Origin: an uncultured Clostridia bacterium
Lineage (GTDB): Bacteria; Bacillota; Clostridia; Christensenellales; CAG-917
Direction: 5' to 3'
DNA: 13,427 bases
NCBI GenBank assembly: GCA_947589635.1
Contig: CANQCC010000027.1
Coordinates: forward strand, 1-13,427
In this document: in pieces, positions 6,424 to 12,889 of the stretch
How positions within the stretch are numbered: the stretch's first letter is position 1
Layout of the letters: the number at the start of each line of letters is the position of its first letter
Position numbers and translations under genes: made by a program
Notes under the pieces: generated by a model
Told to the model about the DNA's origin: nothing
The model's input: the letters and a program-made list of their open reading frames with translations, nothing else
Databases searched by the model: none

Positions 6424-7548
6424 TTAAGCCTGCATTTTATTAAGTTTAGCGCCGCTTTTGAAGCGGGATAAAATGTCCGTCCCAAAATTCGCGGGAGGCC
6501 GCTCTTCCTTCAAAGAAGCGTTCTTTATAAGACGGGAAATAAGCTCGCCGTGCCCTATGCCCATCCCCTCGAAAAGATAAAACGCAAGCGACCCCGGCAC
6601 GGTGTTTATCTCGTTTATGTACAGTTTGGAGGAAACGTTATCAAAAAGATAGTCCGCTCGCACCACGCCGTCGAGGCCAAGTTCGCGATATATCCGCTCC
6701 GTAGTGGCTTTGACGATCAGTTCCGCGGCGCCTATGTCCGCGGGGATGACGTGTCCTCCCCCGCTCAGCTTCCCTCCGTCCGTATACTTGTCCGCAAAGC
6801 TCAAAAAATCGCCCGAGGAGAGAGGCTGTTCGGTCTCGGATACCACGATTTTGTCGCCGTCGCGAAACGCCGCGCAATTCACCTCGGTAAAGTTAGTAAG
6901 CATGCGCTCGACGACCGCCACGCTGTCAAACCCGAACGCCACTTCAAGCGCCTCTTTAAGCTCGCTTCGATCGTGCGCCGCGCTTATGCCGATGCTGCTG
7001 CCAAGCCGCGCAGGTTTGACAATGAGTGGATAGGCGTCTTCCTCAATGCGCGCTATCGCCCCGTCAAAGTCCGCTTCGAAGTCTCCGCGAGTTATCTCTA
7101 CATACGGCGGAACGTTTAGCAACATATCCGAAAAAATTCGCTTTGACATGCACTTATCCATGCACAGTGCGGATTGAAAGGGCCCGCACGAGGTGTACTT
7201 CACGCCGTTATACTCAAGCATGGCCTGCAATATTCCGCCCTCGCCCTCTCCGCCGTGGCAACAGATAAGCGCCGCGTCGGGCACAAATTCCCTCTTCAGC
7301 CTGTCCCTCTTGAGCGTATACAACCCGCCGCTTATAAGATACGCCTTTTTGTGCGCTGAGGGATCGAAGGGCGCAAAGTCCCCAATTTTGTCAAGCCCTC
7401 CCACATAAAAATTGCCGTCATACATGTACACCGGCATGACCGCGTAGCGCGCCTTGTCCACAGCCGCAATCGTCTGCAGCGCGGTTATAGTGGATACGTC
7501 CCTTTCCACAGATCTGCCGCCGAAAAATACCGCAACCTTCTCTTTCAT
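6424..7548 (-). CDS. ddl: D-alanine--D-alanine ligase
   Basis: The enzyme joins two D-alanines with ATP, in the cytoplasm, to supply the dipeptide that MurF adds to the peptidoglycan precursor. The ATP-grasp fold is clear in 374 aa: GGRSVERDVS (10-19, Glu15), HGGEGEGGILQAMLEYNGVK (98-117), MDK (130-132), VKPARLGSSIGIS (177-189), ADKYTDGG (252-259) and EINTVPGS (313-320). The Lys-Tyr pair at 254-255 matches the Lys-Tyr of E. coli DdlB AKYLSD, where van-type D-Ala-D-Lac ligases differ, so a housekeeping Ddl is favoured. GEGG replaces the more usual GEDG. The ATG at 7546-7548 is chosen because AGGAG sits 5 nt upstream; an ATG four codons earlier overlaps that site. It lies downstream of a MurF-type ligase on the same strand, about 106 nt away, with a large inverted repeat between them. 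Confidence 0.93.
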   Translation of the reverse strand: MKEKVAVFFGGRSVERDVSTITALQTIAAVDKARYAVMPVYMYDGNFYVGGLDKIGDFAPFDPSAHKKAYLISGGLYTLKRDRLKREFVPDAALICCHGGEGEGGILQAMLEYNGVKYTSCGPFQSALCMDKCMSKRIFSDMLLNVPPYVEITRGDFEADFDGAIARIEEDAYPLIVKPARLGSSIGISAAHDRSELKEALEVAFGFDSVAVVERMLTNFTEVNCAAFRDGDKIVVSETEQPLSSGDFLSFADKYTDGGKLSGGGHVIPADIGAAELIVKATTERIYRELGLDGVVRADYLFDNVSSKLYINEINTVPGSLAFYLFEGMGIGHGELISRLIKNASLKEERPPANFGTDILSRFKSGAKLNKMQA

Positions 7549-7620
7549 AGCTCTCCTCATTTCATTTTATGAACAAAATCACATATGTGCTTTGAAAAAA
7601 ATTGACCGTGTTTTGCGAAA

Positions 7621-7653
7621 AGTATTATAAAAACCTGCGAATTTTATAATACT
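7621..7653. repeat. Perfect 12-bp inverted repeat between murF and ddl
   Basis: AGTATTATAAAA (7621-7632) and TTTTATAATACT (7642-7653) are exact reverse complements around a 9-nt spacer (ACCTGCGAA), beginning 1 nt past the MurF stop. As RNA on the minus strand it forms a 12-bp AT-rich hairpin followed by CTTTTCGC, a poor terminator. As DNA it carries TATAAT in both directions. A perfect CACATATGTG palindrome lies nearby at 7580-7589, about 32 nt upstream of the ddl start. Confidence 0.75.
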
Positions 7654-7654
7654 C

Positions 7655-9256
7655 CTATCGCTTTTCGTCGTAAATATCCGGCAAATCGTTAAGTATAAGC
7701 AGCGCGTCTCCAGTCTTTAGCCTGTTGGAAAAATCTCGCTCCGCCAAAGCCAGAGAGTCGTATATGTGTATCTCGCCGCCAAATCCGCCGTCCACAAGTC
7801 CGCGGCGGATCGGGTCCGACCTTTTGGCGCCCACAAGCAGCGCTAGGTCGCAGACTTCCGCCATCTTCTTCCCCAATTTGTAATTCTCTTCCGATTGCTT
7901 GCCGCCAAGCTCCACAAGTCCCGGTGTCAGCACCACCTTGCGCCTGTCGAACATCTTAAGCGCGTCAAGCGCGCACGCCGCTCCGTCGGGATTGGAGTTG
8001 AAACTGTCGTCAATTATGACGATGGACTCCGTTCTGATAAGCTGAAGCCTGTGCGGCACGGGAGCAAGGTCTTCGATTGCCGCAAGGATATTGGGGACTT
8101 CAACGCCAAGCGAGTACGCCATCGCCGCCGCAAGCAGGATGTTTTCGACGTTGTGCATGCCGATAAGCGAAGTATACGCCTGATATCTCTTCTCGCCGAT
8201 CGCAAGCGTAAAACTTGTCCCCATCTCGCCCATAGTCACGTTTTCGGCGCGCACGTCGCCGCCGTCTATGCCCGCAAACAGCGCTTCGGGGGCGTTTTTC
8301 ATGCCGAGCAGCGCCTCTTCCGCCCTGTTTTTGACCTTATTTGAGATCACACACAGTCCGTCTGCGCCCACGTCGAGGATCTTGCATTTTTCCCTCGCGA
8401 TATTGTTCTCCGTGCGGAAAGTCTCAAGGTGTTGGCAATTTATCCCCGTAAGCAGCGTGAATTTGGGGCGCACAAGGCGCATGAGTTTTGATATATCGCC
8501 CACCCTTCTTGCGCCGAACTCGGCGATGAAGACGTCGTGAGTGGCGTCCAACATCGCGACGCTTTTACAAATTCCCATCGGCGTATTGTAGCTTGCGGGC
8601 GTGGACAGCACGTTGAATTTTGTTGCCAGCATAGCGTGCAGAAAATTTTTAACGGACGTTTTTCCATAGCTTCCCGTCACGGCGATTTTAATTATATCCT
8701 TTCTCGCCGCCAGAGTTTTGCGGGCGCGACGCATATAGCGGATGTTGTTAAGCCTCTCGAAGACGTTTATTATGTTTGCGGAGGCTATAAACATGAGGGG
8801 ATACACCACGGGAAAGGCGAACAGCACAAGATATCTCAGATATTGTTCGGACAGCGAACTTGTCGCCGCCGCAAAAGCGACAAGCGTGACGGCGCTTACG
8901 AAAATCGTAGTAAAAAGCAGGCATCTGACCGCGCGCTTTGTATATTTAAGCGGCTTTTTTCTGTCCGGCAGATCCTCCATAAAATACATTGCGAACTCCG
9001 CTATGAAGAAGAACAGCACGGTCACGAATCCCCAGAACGCTCTCGTCCCCAAAAAGTAAAACGCTAGCCATATCCCCGTGAATATCGCGACGGCGCAGAT
9101 GTCGAAAAGATATACGAAACTCAGCCTTCTCGACTTGAAAATCTCCCTCACGCGGTAGTTGTCCTGCTGTATCGCGTAAAGATACGGGCGCGTCATGAAA
9201 AACGCGTCGAGCGCCACAAGCACCGCATAAAACCAATCTCCCCTAAGCAGAGTCAT
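7655..9256 (-). CDS. Membrane-anchored MurF-type Mur ligase
   Basis: Mur ligases use ATP to add amino acids to UDP-MurNAc peptides; the MurF type adds D-Ala-D-Ala. The catalytic middle and C-terminal domains are clear in 533 aa: P-loop TGSYGKTS (194-201), STPASYNTPMGICK (218-231), EFGAR (246-250), TGINCQHLETF (270-280), the conserved HNVENILLA (368-376) and DDSFNSNPDG (416-425), with the MurF-like TPGLVELG after it. The usual soluble N-terminal UDP-substrate domain is absent. Residues 1 to about 170 instead hold four or five hydrophobic helices (about 8-21, 47-69, 72-93, 109-131, 139-166). The start is the ATG at 9254-9256 with GGAGGAG 2 nt upstream; a longer frame to 9367 lacks this site and overlaps the hydrolase gene. 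It follows the hydrolase by 10 nt and precedes ddl. MurF activity is inferred from motifs and the ddl neighbour; a MurT-like or other amide ligase is an alternative. Confidence 0.85.
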   Translation of the reverse strand: MTLLRGDWFYAVLVALDAFFMTRPYLYAIQQDNYRVREIFKSRRLSFVYLFDICAVAIFTGIWLAFYFLGTRAFWGFVTVLFFFIAEFAMYFMEDLPDRKKPLKYTKRAVRCLLFTTIFVSAVTLVAFAAATSSLSEQYLRYLVLFAFPVVYPLMFIASANIINVFERLNNIRYMRRARKTLAARKDIIKIAVTGSYGKTSVKNFLHAMLATKFNVLSTPASYNTPMGICKSVAMLDATHDVFIAEFGARRVGDISKLMRLVRPKFTLLTGINCQHLETFRTENNIAREKCKILDVGADGLCVISNKVKNRAEEALLGMKNAPEALFAGIDGGDVRAENVTMGEMGTSFTLAIGEKRYQAYTSLIGMHNVENILLAAAMAYSLGVEVPNILAAIEDLAPVPHRLQLIRTESIVIIDDSFNSNPDGAACALDALKMFDRRKVVLTPGLVELGGKQSEENYKLGKKMAEVCDLALLVGAKRSDPIRRGLVDGGFGGEIHIYDSLALAERDFSNRLKTGDALLILNDLPDIYDEKR

Positions 9257-9266
9257 TACTCCTCCG

Positions 9267-10004
9267 TCAGCCGTCGATAAACGCCTCGAGCACGGCAAGA
9301 AATTTCCCGCTGTCCTCGGCGTACGCAAAGTGGCCGCCTTCAAGCGTGAAAAGAGCGCTGTCCGCAATGCGGCGGGAAAATTTTCGCGCCATGTACATGG
9401 GAGTCACTCTGTCCGCCTTTCCCCAAAATATTGCCGTAGGGATAAAAATGTTACCAAGCAACGGAGTTTGATCATAATTTACCACCTTTTTGAAGGTCTC
9501 TTTCATGAGGGGCGAAAGTTTTCTGAAGTCTTCGGAGCCTTTAAGCCCCTTAAACCCCAACTTTTTAAGCGCCTTATGCAGCCATATCCTCAGATAGTAT
9601 CGCGCTCCCCTCCTCGGCTTAAGCCCCGCGCTGTCAACAAGCGCAAGTTTTTTTGCCATGTCCCCGTACTTTGCGGCGATCTCCAAAGCCACTCTGCCGC
9701 CGAAGGAGTGCCCCACAAAGATCCCCTCCTTCACGCCTAGCGCCTCGAGCGTTTTTACGGTCTCGCGCGCGTAATCGTCCACTCCGTACGCCGTCGCGGG
9801 CGGATCGCTCATTCCAAAGCCCGCAAAATCTATAAGCGTCACCCTGTGCCCGGCGGCAAGCCTGTTCGCGGCAAACAAAAAGGCGGAGGCGTCCGCGCCC
9901 CAGCCATGTAAAAACACCACGTCTTCCCCGTTACCCGCGCCGACGGCGTGAATTTTGCGCCCGCCGACGTCGACGAATACGTCCTTGAAATTATCCTTTC
10001 TCAA
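9267..10004 (-). CDS. Alpha/beta-hydrolase fold protein
   Basis: A predicted serine hydrolase of 245 aa with no signal peptide, so cytoplasmic. The substrate is unknown. Visible features are the oxyanion-hole region FLHGWGADAS (31-40), the nucleophile elbow GHSFGG (98-103, Ser100), the acid in WGKADRVTP (194-202, Asp198) and the histidine in GGHFAY (223-228, His225), so the triad is complete. Residues about 130-185 form the helical cap. The start is a TTG (10002-10004): no ATG or GTG lies nearby in frame, and AAGGGGAGGG sits just upstream. It overlaps the end of rimI by 14 nt, and murF follows after 10 nt, so it belongs firmly to the same operon. A role in cell-envelope or tRNA metabolism cannot be read from sequence. 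Confidence 0.88.
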   Translation of the reverse strand: MRKDNFKDVFVDVGGRKIHAVGAGNGEDVVFLHGWGADASAFLFAANRLAAGHRVTLIDFAGFGMSDPPATAYGVDDYARETVKTLEALGVKEGIFVGHSFGGRVALEIAAKYGDMAKKLALVDSAGLKPRRGARYYLRIWLHKALKKLGFKGLKGSEDFRKLSPLMKETFKKVVNYDQTPLLGNIFIPTAIFWGKADRVTPMYMARKFSRRIADSALFTLEGGHFAYAEDSGKFLAVLEAFIDG

Positions 10005-10443
10005 GCCCTCCCCTTAGGTCGAGCGCGTACAGAAGCGCGTCGCACCTGTTTTGATAGTACTTCTTTCGCACTCCCGTCCTTAAAAATCCGCAACTCTCGT
10101 ACAGCGCTATCGCGGGCGCATTGCCCTCGCGCACCTCAAGAAACATGCGGCAAAGTCCCATATCTTTCGCTTCGTTAATAAGTCTTAGCAAAATACTTTT
10201 GCCAAGCCCCTGCCCGCGCAAGTCCGCTCTCACCGCGACAAACAGGACGTCCGCCTCGTCCGCCGCGCTTCTAAGCCCGCCGTAGCACGCCACTTTTCCG
10301 TCCTCAACGCCCACGATTAGGCATGAAGACGGCTGCTTAGTCTCCGCAAGCAGCGCATTTTCGCTCCAGGGCTCGTCCATAGACTCCGCCTCTATCGCGG
10401 CGACCTCGGGAATATATTTTTCGGACAGTTTTTCAAACGTCAT
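9991..10443 (-). CDS. rimI: RimI-like GNAT N-acetyltransferase
   Basis: RimI acetylates the N-terminal alanine of ribosomal protein S18 in E. coli; Gram-positive homologues have broader or uncertain targets. The 150-aa protein has the GNAT acetyl-CoA motif VRADLRGQGLGKSIL (71-85) and the RimI-typical LEVREGNAPAIALYESCGF (102-120) followed by a Tyr-Tyr (129-130). The start is the ATG at 10441-10443, with GAGAGGGA about 5 nt upstream; a longer frame to 10641 runs through tsaB in another frame and is rejected. The start overlaps the tsaB stop by 11 nt. The order tsaE-tsaB-rimI is the classic Gram-positive cluster. Confidence 0.93.
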   Translation of the reverse strand: MTFEKLSEKYIPEVAAIEAESMDEPWSENALLAETKQPSSCLIVGVEDGKVACYGGLRSAADEADVLFVAVRADLRGQGLGKSILLRLINEAKDMGLCRMFLEVREGNAPAIALYESCGFLRTGVRKKYYQNRCDALLYALDLRGGLEKG

Positions 10444-11005
10444 CTGCTTCCCTCTCCGCCTGCGATTTGCGCATATAAAACGGCTCGAGCACCGCCGAAA
10501 ACATATTTTCTTCCGCCTTTTTCGCCACAACGTCGGCAAGCGTGGCCGCCGCGTCCCCCAGCGGAGCATATACCGCGCCTTCAAGCGCCTTGTCAAAAGC
10601 GGACGAATAGAATGCCGTTTCCAACGTTTTTCCGTCTTCACAACGCGCGGCGTATACGTTTCCTCGTCCTGCGTCGACCGCGGCGACTACCCGCGCCCTA
10701 TTGTATGAAATAAGGTCGAATGATGTGACGGATACTCTCTTCGCGCCCGTGGCGAGCGCAAGCGCGGTCATAGCGGCAACTCCTATCCTTATCCCCGTGA
10801 AGGAGCCGGGCCCTACGACGGCGGCAACGACGTCAAGCATATCTGCGGTGACTCCGCCCTCCTTAAGAAGCTCGTCCACAGCGGGCATAAGCATCGCGGA
10901 ATGTCCGCTTTTGCCCACCTCAAAGCTCTTGTAAAACCGCTCGTCGCCCTTTATCAGCGCAAGCGTAAGCCGTGTGGATGTGGTGTCTGCCGCCAAGCAA
11001 ATCAT
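10433..11005 (-). CDS. tsaB: tRNA t6A modification protein TsaB (YeaZ)
   Basis: TsaB is the non-catalytic ASKHA-fold partner of TsaD and TsaE in the complex that transfers threonylcarbamoyl to A37 of ANN-decoding tRNAs, in the cytoplasm. Motifs: LAADTTSTRLTLAL (4-17), VVGPGSFTGIRIGV (63-76), VDAGRGNVYAA (113-123) and the family-typical C-terminal EPFYMRKSQAE. At 190 aa it is shorter than E. coli TsaB (about 230) but usual for Firmicutes. GAGGAG lies 5 nt upstream of the ATG. The 95 nt between it and the RibU-TsaE gene show no terminator, so both are probably on one mRNA. tsaD is not in the window. Confidence 0.94.
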   Translation of the reverse strand: MICLAADTTSTRLTLALIKGDERFYKSFEVGKSGHSAMLMPAVDELLKEGGVTADMLDVVAAVVGPGSFTGIRIGVAAMTALALATGAKRVSVTSFDLISYNRARVVAAVDAGRGNVYAARCEDGKTLETAFYSSAFDKALEGAVYAPLGDAAATLADVVAKKAEENMFSAVLEPFYMRKSQAEREADDV

Positions 11006-11100
11006 AGTCTCTCCTCATTTGCGAAGTTTCAAGCGATCAAAAGCTCTTCCCCCGCCTCGTCCGCGAAATTTTATGTGGATCCCTTATTTATCCTCTTTAT

Positions 11101-12651
11101 CTACTCGCCGTCTTCGGCGGATAAATTTTTGTCGTCGACCGCGCCGTCCGTATGCCGGATATGCTCTTCTTTTTCCTCGCAGTCTGCCGACGGGATATGT
11201 TCCGCCCTCTTTTCGTCGTCCGAAAGCGTTATTGTGTACAGGCGCTCGTTTTCGCCGTCCGCGTATTCCGCCTTGATCCTGATTACTTTGCCGGGCAATG
11301 TTTCAAACTTATTCCACTCTATCACGGTCACGGCGTCGCTGTCGAAACAGTCCTCTATCCCCAGTTCGGATATCTCGTCCTCGCTCTCGATCCTGTACAT
11401 ATCGAGGTGGTTGAGTTTAAGTCTTCCGCCCTCGTAGACGTTCAATATGCCAAACGTGGGACTTGTCACCTCGTCCTTTATGCCGAGCGCCGCGGCAAGG
11501 CCCTTTGTAAACGTGGTTTTCCCAGCGCCGAGTTCGCCGTCGAGCAAAATTATCTCTCCGCCCTCAAGCTCCTCCGCAACGCGGTCGGCAAGCGCGTACG
11601 TCTCTTTTACGGAGCGCGTCAAGTGCGCGCCGTTTAGGCCTTCGACCGACTTTTTCAACAAACTTACACCCTCCCAATGCAGCAGCACGCTCAGTCTCTT
11701 GTAAAGCAGGAAAGTGAGCAGCGAAACTATTATACATCTTAAAAGGTTGAATGGCAACACCCCAAGCAACAAATAGAACGTGTAAAAATTGTCCTCGTTT
11801 ATCCCCTTGTACAGCGAGCCGAGCATTTCCACCAGCCCTTTGAAGTTGCCTTCGAAATACAGCTTTGTGTAAAACGGCACGGAGATGAATCTGTTGACGA
11901 CAAGCGACAGGCCGGTCAGCAAGACGCTTCCCGCGCACAGCCCTATTATCGCCGCCTTGATGCCGCTCTTCCTGCTCTGTTTATCCTTCCGCGCGCGGTA
12001 TACGACGGACGCGGGCAGCACGAACGCCACGCCAAGCAACATATCCGTAAGCTCTCCGACATACATCGTAGACGTCAGCGGCAGTTTAAGCAGACACTTG
12101 AAGATTATCACGAGGCAGCCGCTTATCGGGCCAAGCGAGAACCCCGCAAGCAGCGCGGGCAGCTCGGATATCTGCATGTCGAAAAAGCTCGGAAACATAA
12201 ACGGGAGCTTGACAAACCGCCCGAGATAGTAAAGCAAAAAGGATATCGCCACAAGGATCGCCATTTTTGCGACGTACGCCGCGGAAAATCGCGGACTTTT
12301 GAAGCGCTTTAACTTATTGATAGCCTCTTTGAAAAACGCTCTCGCGCCGCTGTTGACTTCATCCACATTGCCGCCCTCGTCGGCAGTAGGCATAGTAATT
12401 TCGCCGTCTTCTGCCGCATTTATGGCGTTTTTGCCCTCATTGGCTGTGGAGATAACGTTTTCGCCTTCATCGGTTGAAGATACTTCATTTTCACCCTCAT
12501 TGGCCGAAAATACTTCGTTTTCGCCGGCGTCGGCTGCCACATTCTCTTTTGAGGCGCCGGGGGCTTCGCTGATTTCGCAAGCGGATACTTGCTCGGGCAG
12601 CGCATAAGACGCGCCTTCCCGCGTTTTGTCTTCCAAACTGAATTCTTCCAT
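11101..12651 (-). CDS. Fusion of RibU-type ECF riboflavin transporter S-component and TsaE
   Basis: One continuous frame of 516 aa joins three parts. Residues 1-110 are soluble and acidic with ten-residue repeats (43-92). Residues about 120-320 are a RibU-like S-component: helices at about 126-147, 163-187, 198-218, 233-254 and 290-317, with the RibU-typical FPSFFDMQISELPALLAGFS (153-172) and the TSTMYVGEL turn. Residues about 340-480 are TsaE, the ATPase of t6A tRNA modification: Walker A GELGAGKTT (372-380, Lys378), SPTF (397-400), HLDMYR (415-420) and IEW (444-446). The last 35 or so residues are an extra acidic tail. The start ATG (12649-12651) has AGGAGG 7 nt upstream. An FMN riboswitch in the leader supports riboflavin as the substrate; tsaB and rimI downstream support TsaE. 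The ECF energising module is not present here. A GGGAGG with an in-frame TTG at 11659-11661 could start TsaE alone (186 aa). Both domain calls are firm; function as one protein is inference. Confidence 0.9.
   Translation of the reverse strand: MEEFSLEDKTREGASYALPEQVSACEISEAPGASKENVAADAGENEVFSANEGENEVSSTDEGENVISTANEGKNAINAAEDGEITMPTADEGGNVDEVNSGARAFFKEAINKLKRFKSPRFSAAYVAKMAILVAISFLLYYLGRFVKLPFMFPSFFDMQISELPALLAGFSLGPISGCLVIIFKCLLKLPLTSTMYVGELTDMLLGVAFVLPASVVYRARKDKQSRKSGIKAAIIGLCAGSVLLTGLSLVVNRFISVPFYTKLYFEGNFKGLVEMLGSLYKGINEDNFYTFYLLLGVLPFNLLRCIIVSLLTFLLYKRLSVLLHWEGVSLLKKSVEGLNGAHLTRSVKETYALADRVAEELEGGEIILLDGELGAGKTTFTKGLAAALGIKDEVTSPTFGILNVYEGGRLKLNHLDMYRIESEDEISELGIEDCFDSDAVTVIEWNKFETLPGKVIRIKAEYADGENERLYTITLSDDEKRAEHIPSADCEEKEEHIRHTDGAVDDKNLSAEDGE
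12376..12525 (-). repeat. Five tandem 30-nt coding repeats in the RibU-TsaE N-terminus
   Basis: The repeats encode GENEVFSANE, GENEVSSTDE, GENVISTANE, GKNAINAAED and GEITMPTADE (residues 43-92), a degenerate ten-residue acidic unit. The first three are the closest matches and the last two have drifted. The region is predicted disordered and cytoplasmic, ahead of the first membrane helix. Such repeats can change copy number by slippage. Confidence 0.8.
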
Positions 12652-12658
12652 AAAAAAA

Positions 12659-12674
12659 CCTCCTGCTCGGGAGG
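12659..12674 (-). terminator. Expression-platform hairpin: Shine-Dalgarno sequestering and terminator-like
   Basis: On the minus strand CCTCC-CGAGCA-GGAGG forms a 5-bp all-strong stem in which the 3' arm is the ribosome binding site of the fusion gene. It is followed at once by seven T (12652-12658) and then the ATG. The same hairpin can hide the Shine-Dalgarno and, with its U-run, could also act as a short intrinsic terminator. Confidence 0.65.
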
Positions 12675-12678
12675 CGCA

Positions 12679-12699
12679 CGGCAAATATGGAGTTTGCCG
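12679..12699 (-). promoter_or_regulatory. Second hairpin between the FMN aptamer and the ribosome binding site
   Basis: CGGCAAA and TTTGCCG form a perfect 7-bp stem around a CTCCATA loop, directly after the aptamer and sharing one base with its closing stem. The CTCC in the loop is also complementary to the GGAG of the ribosome binding site, so it may take part in switching. Confidence 0.55.
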
Positions 12700-12803
12700 C
12701 TTCTCTCATCCGGACTGTACCGTTGGTTTGGGAATTGCACCCAATCTGCCGTATTGGCTCGCGGACTTTACCGCCAGTGAGGAATTTCACCTCGCCCCGA
12801 AGC
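12699..12803 (-). ncRNA. FMN riboswitch (RFN element) aptamer
   Basis: The minus strand carries the RFN signature in order: CTTCGGGGCGAGGTGAAATT and CC, then TGGCGGTAAAGTCCGCGAGC, GGGTGCAATTCCC, and CCAACGGTACAGTCCGGATG followed by AGAGAAG. The closing stem P1 is GCTTC (12799-12803) with GAAGC (12699-12703). This aptamer binds flavin mononucleotide and normally switches off riboflavin synthesis or uptake genes when flavin is plentiful. It begins 2 nt after the predicted transcription start and controls the RibU-TsaE fusion gene. Confidence 0.96.
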
Positions 12804-12811
12804 AATTATAT

Positions 12812-12838
12812 GTTATACCCGCTTTAGGCGCGTGTCAA
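12812..12838 (-). promoter_or_regulatory. Promoter of the FMN-riboswitch operon
   Basis: TTGACA (12833-12838) is a perfect -35. TATAAC (12812-12817) follows after 15 nt, shorter than ideal, and a TATAAT lies a further 7 nt downstream at 12805-12810. Using TATAAC, the start point is about 12805, right at the beginning of the riboswitch. Confidence 0.7.
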
Positions 12839-12889
12839 CCGCTTTGAAAAATTATGCGAATTTTTTTGAGATTTGCACACGCTATGCAT

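Noticed and set aside
6424..7548. Ddl as a vancomycin-resistance type D-Ala-D-Lac ligase
   Set aside because: The Lys-Tyr pair of D-Ala-D-Ala ligases is kept at 254-255 and no vanH or vanX-like gene is adjacent.
9254..9367. Longer MurF starting at 9367
   Set aside because: The extra 37 residues overlap the hydrolase gene and are low-complexity; GGAGGAG directly precedes the ATG at 9256.
9991..10641. Longer RimI with a 66-residue Arg-rich N-terminal extension
   Set aside because: The extension is tsaB read in another frame; the ATG at 10443 has its own ribosome binding site and matches the family start.
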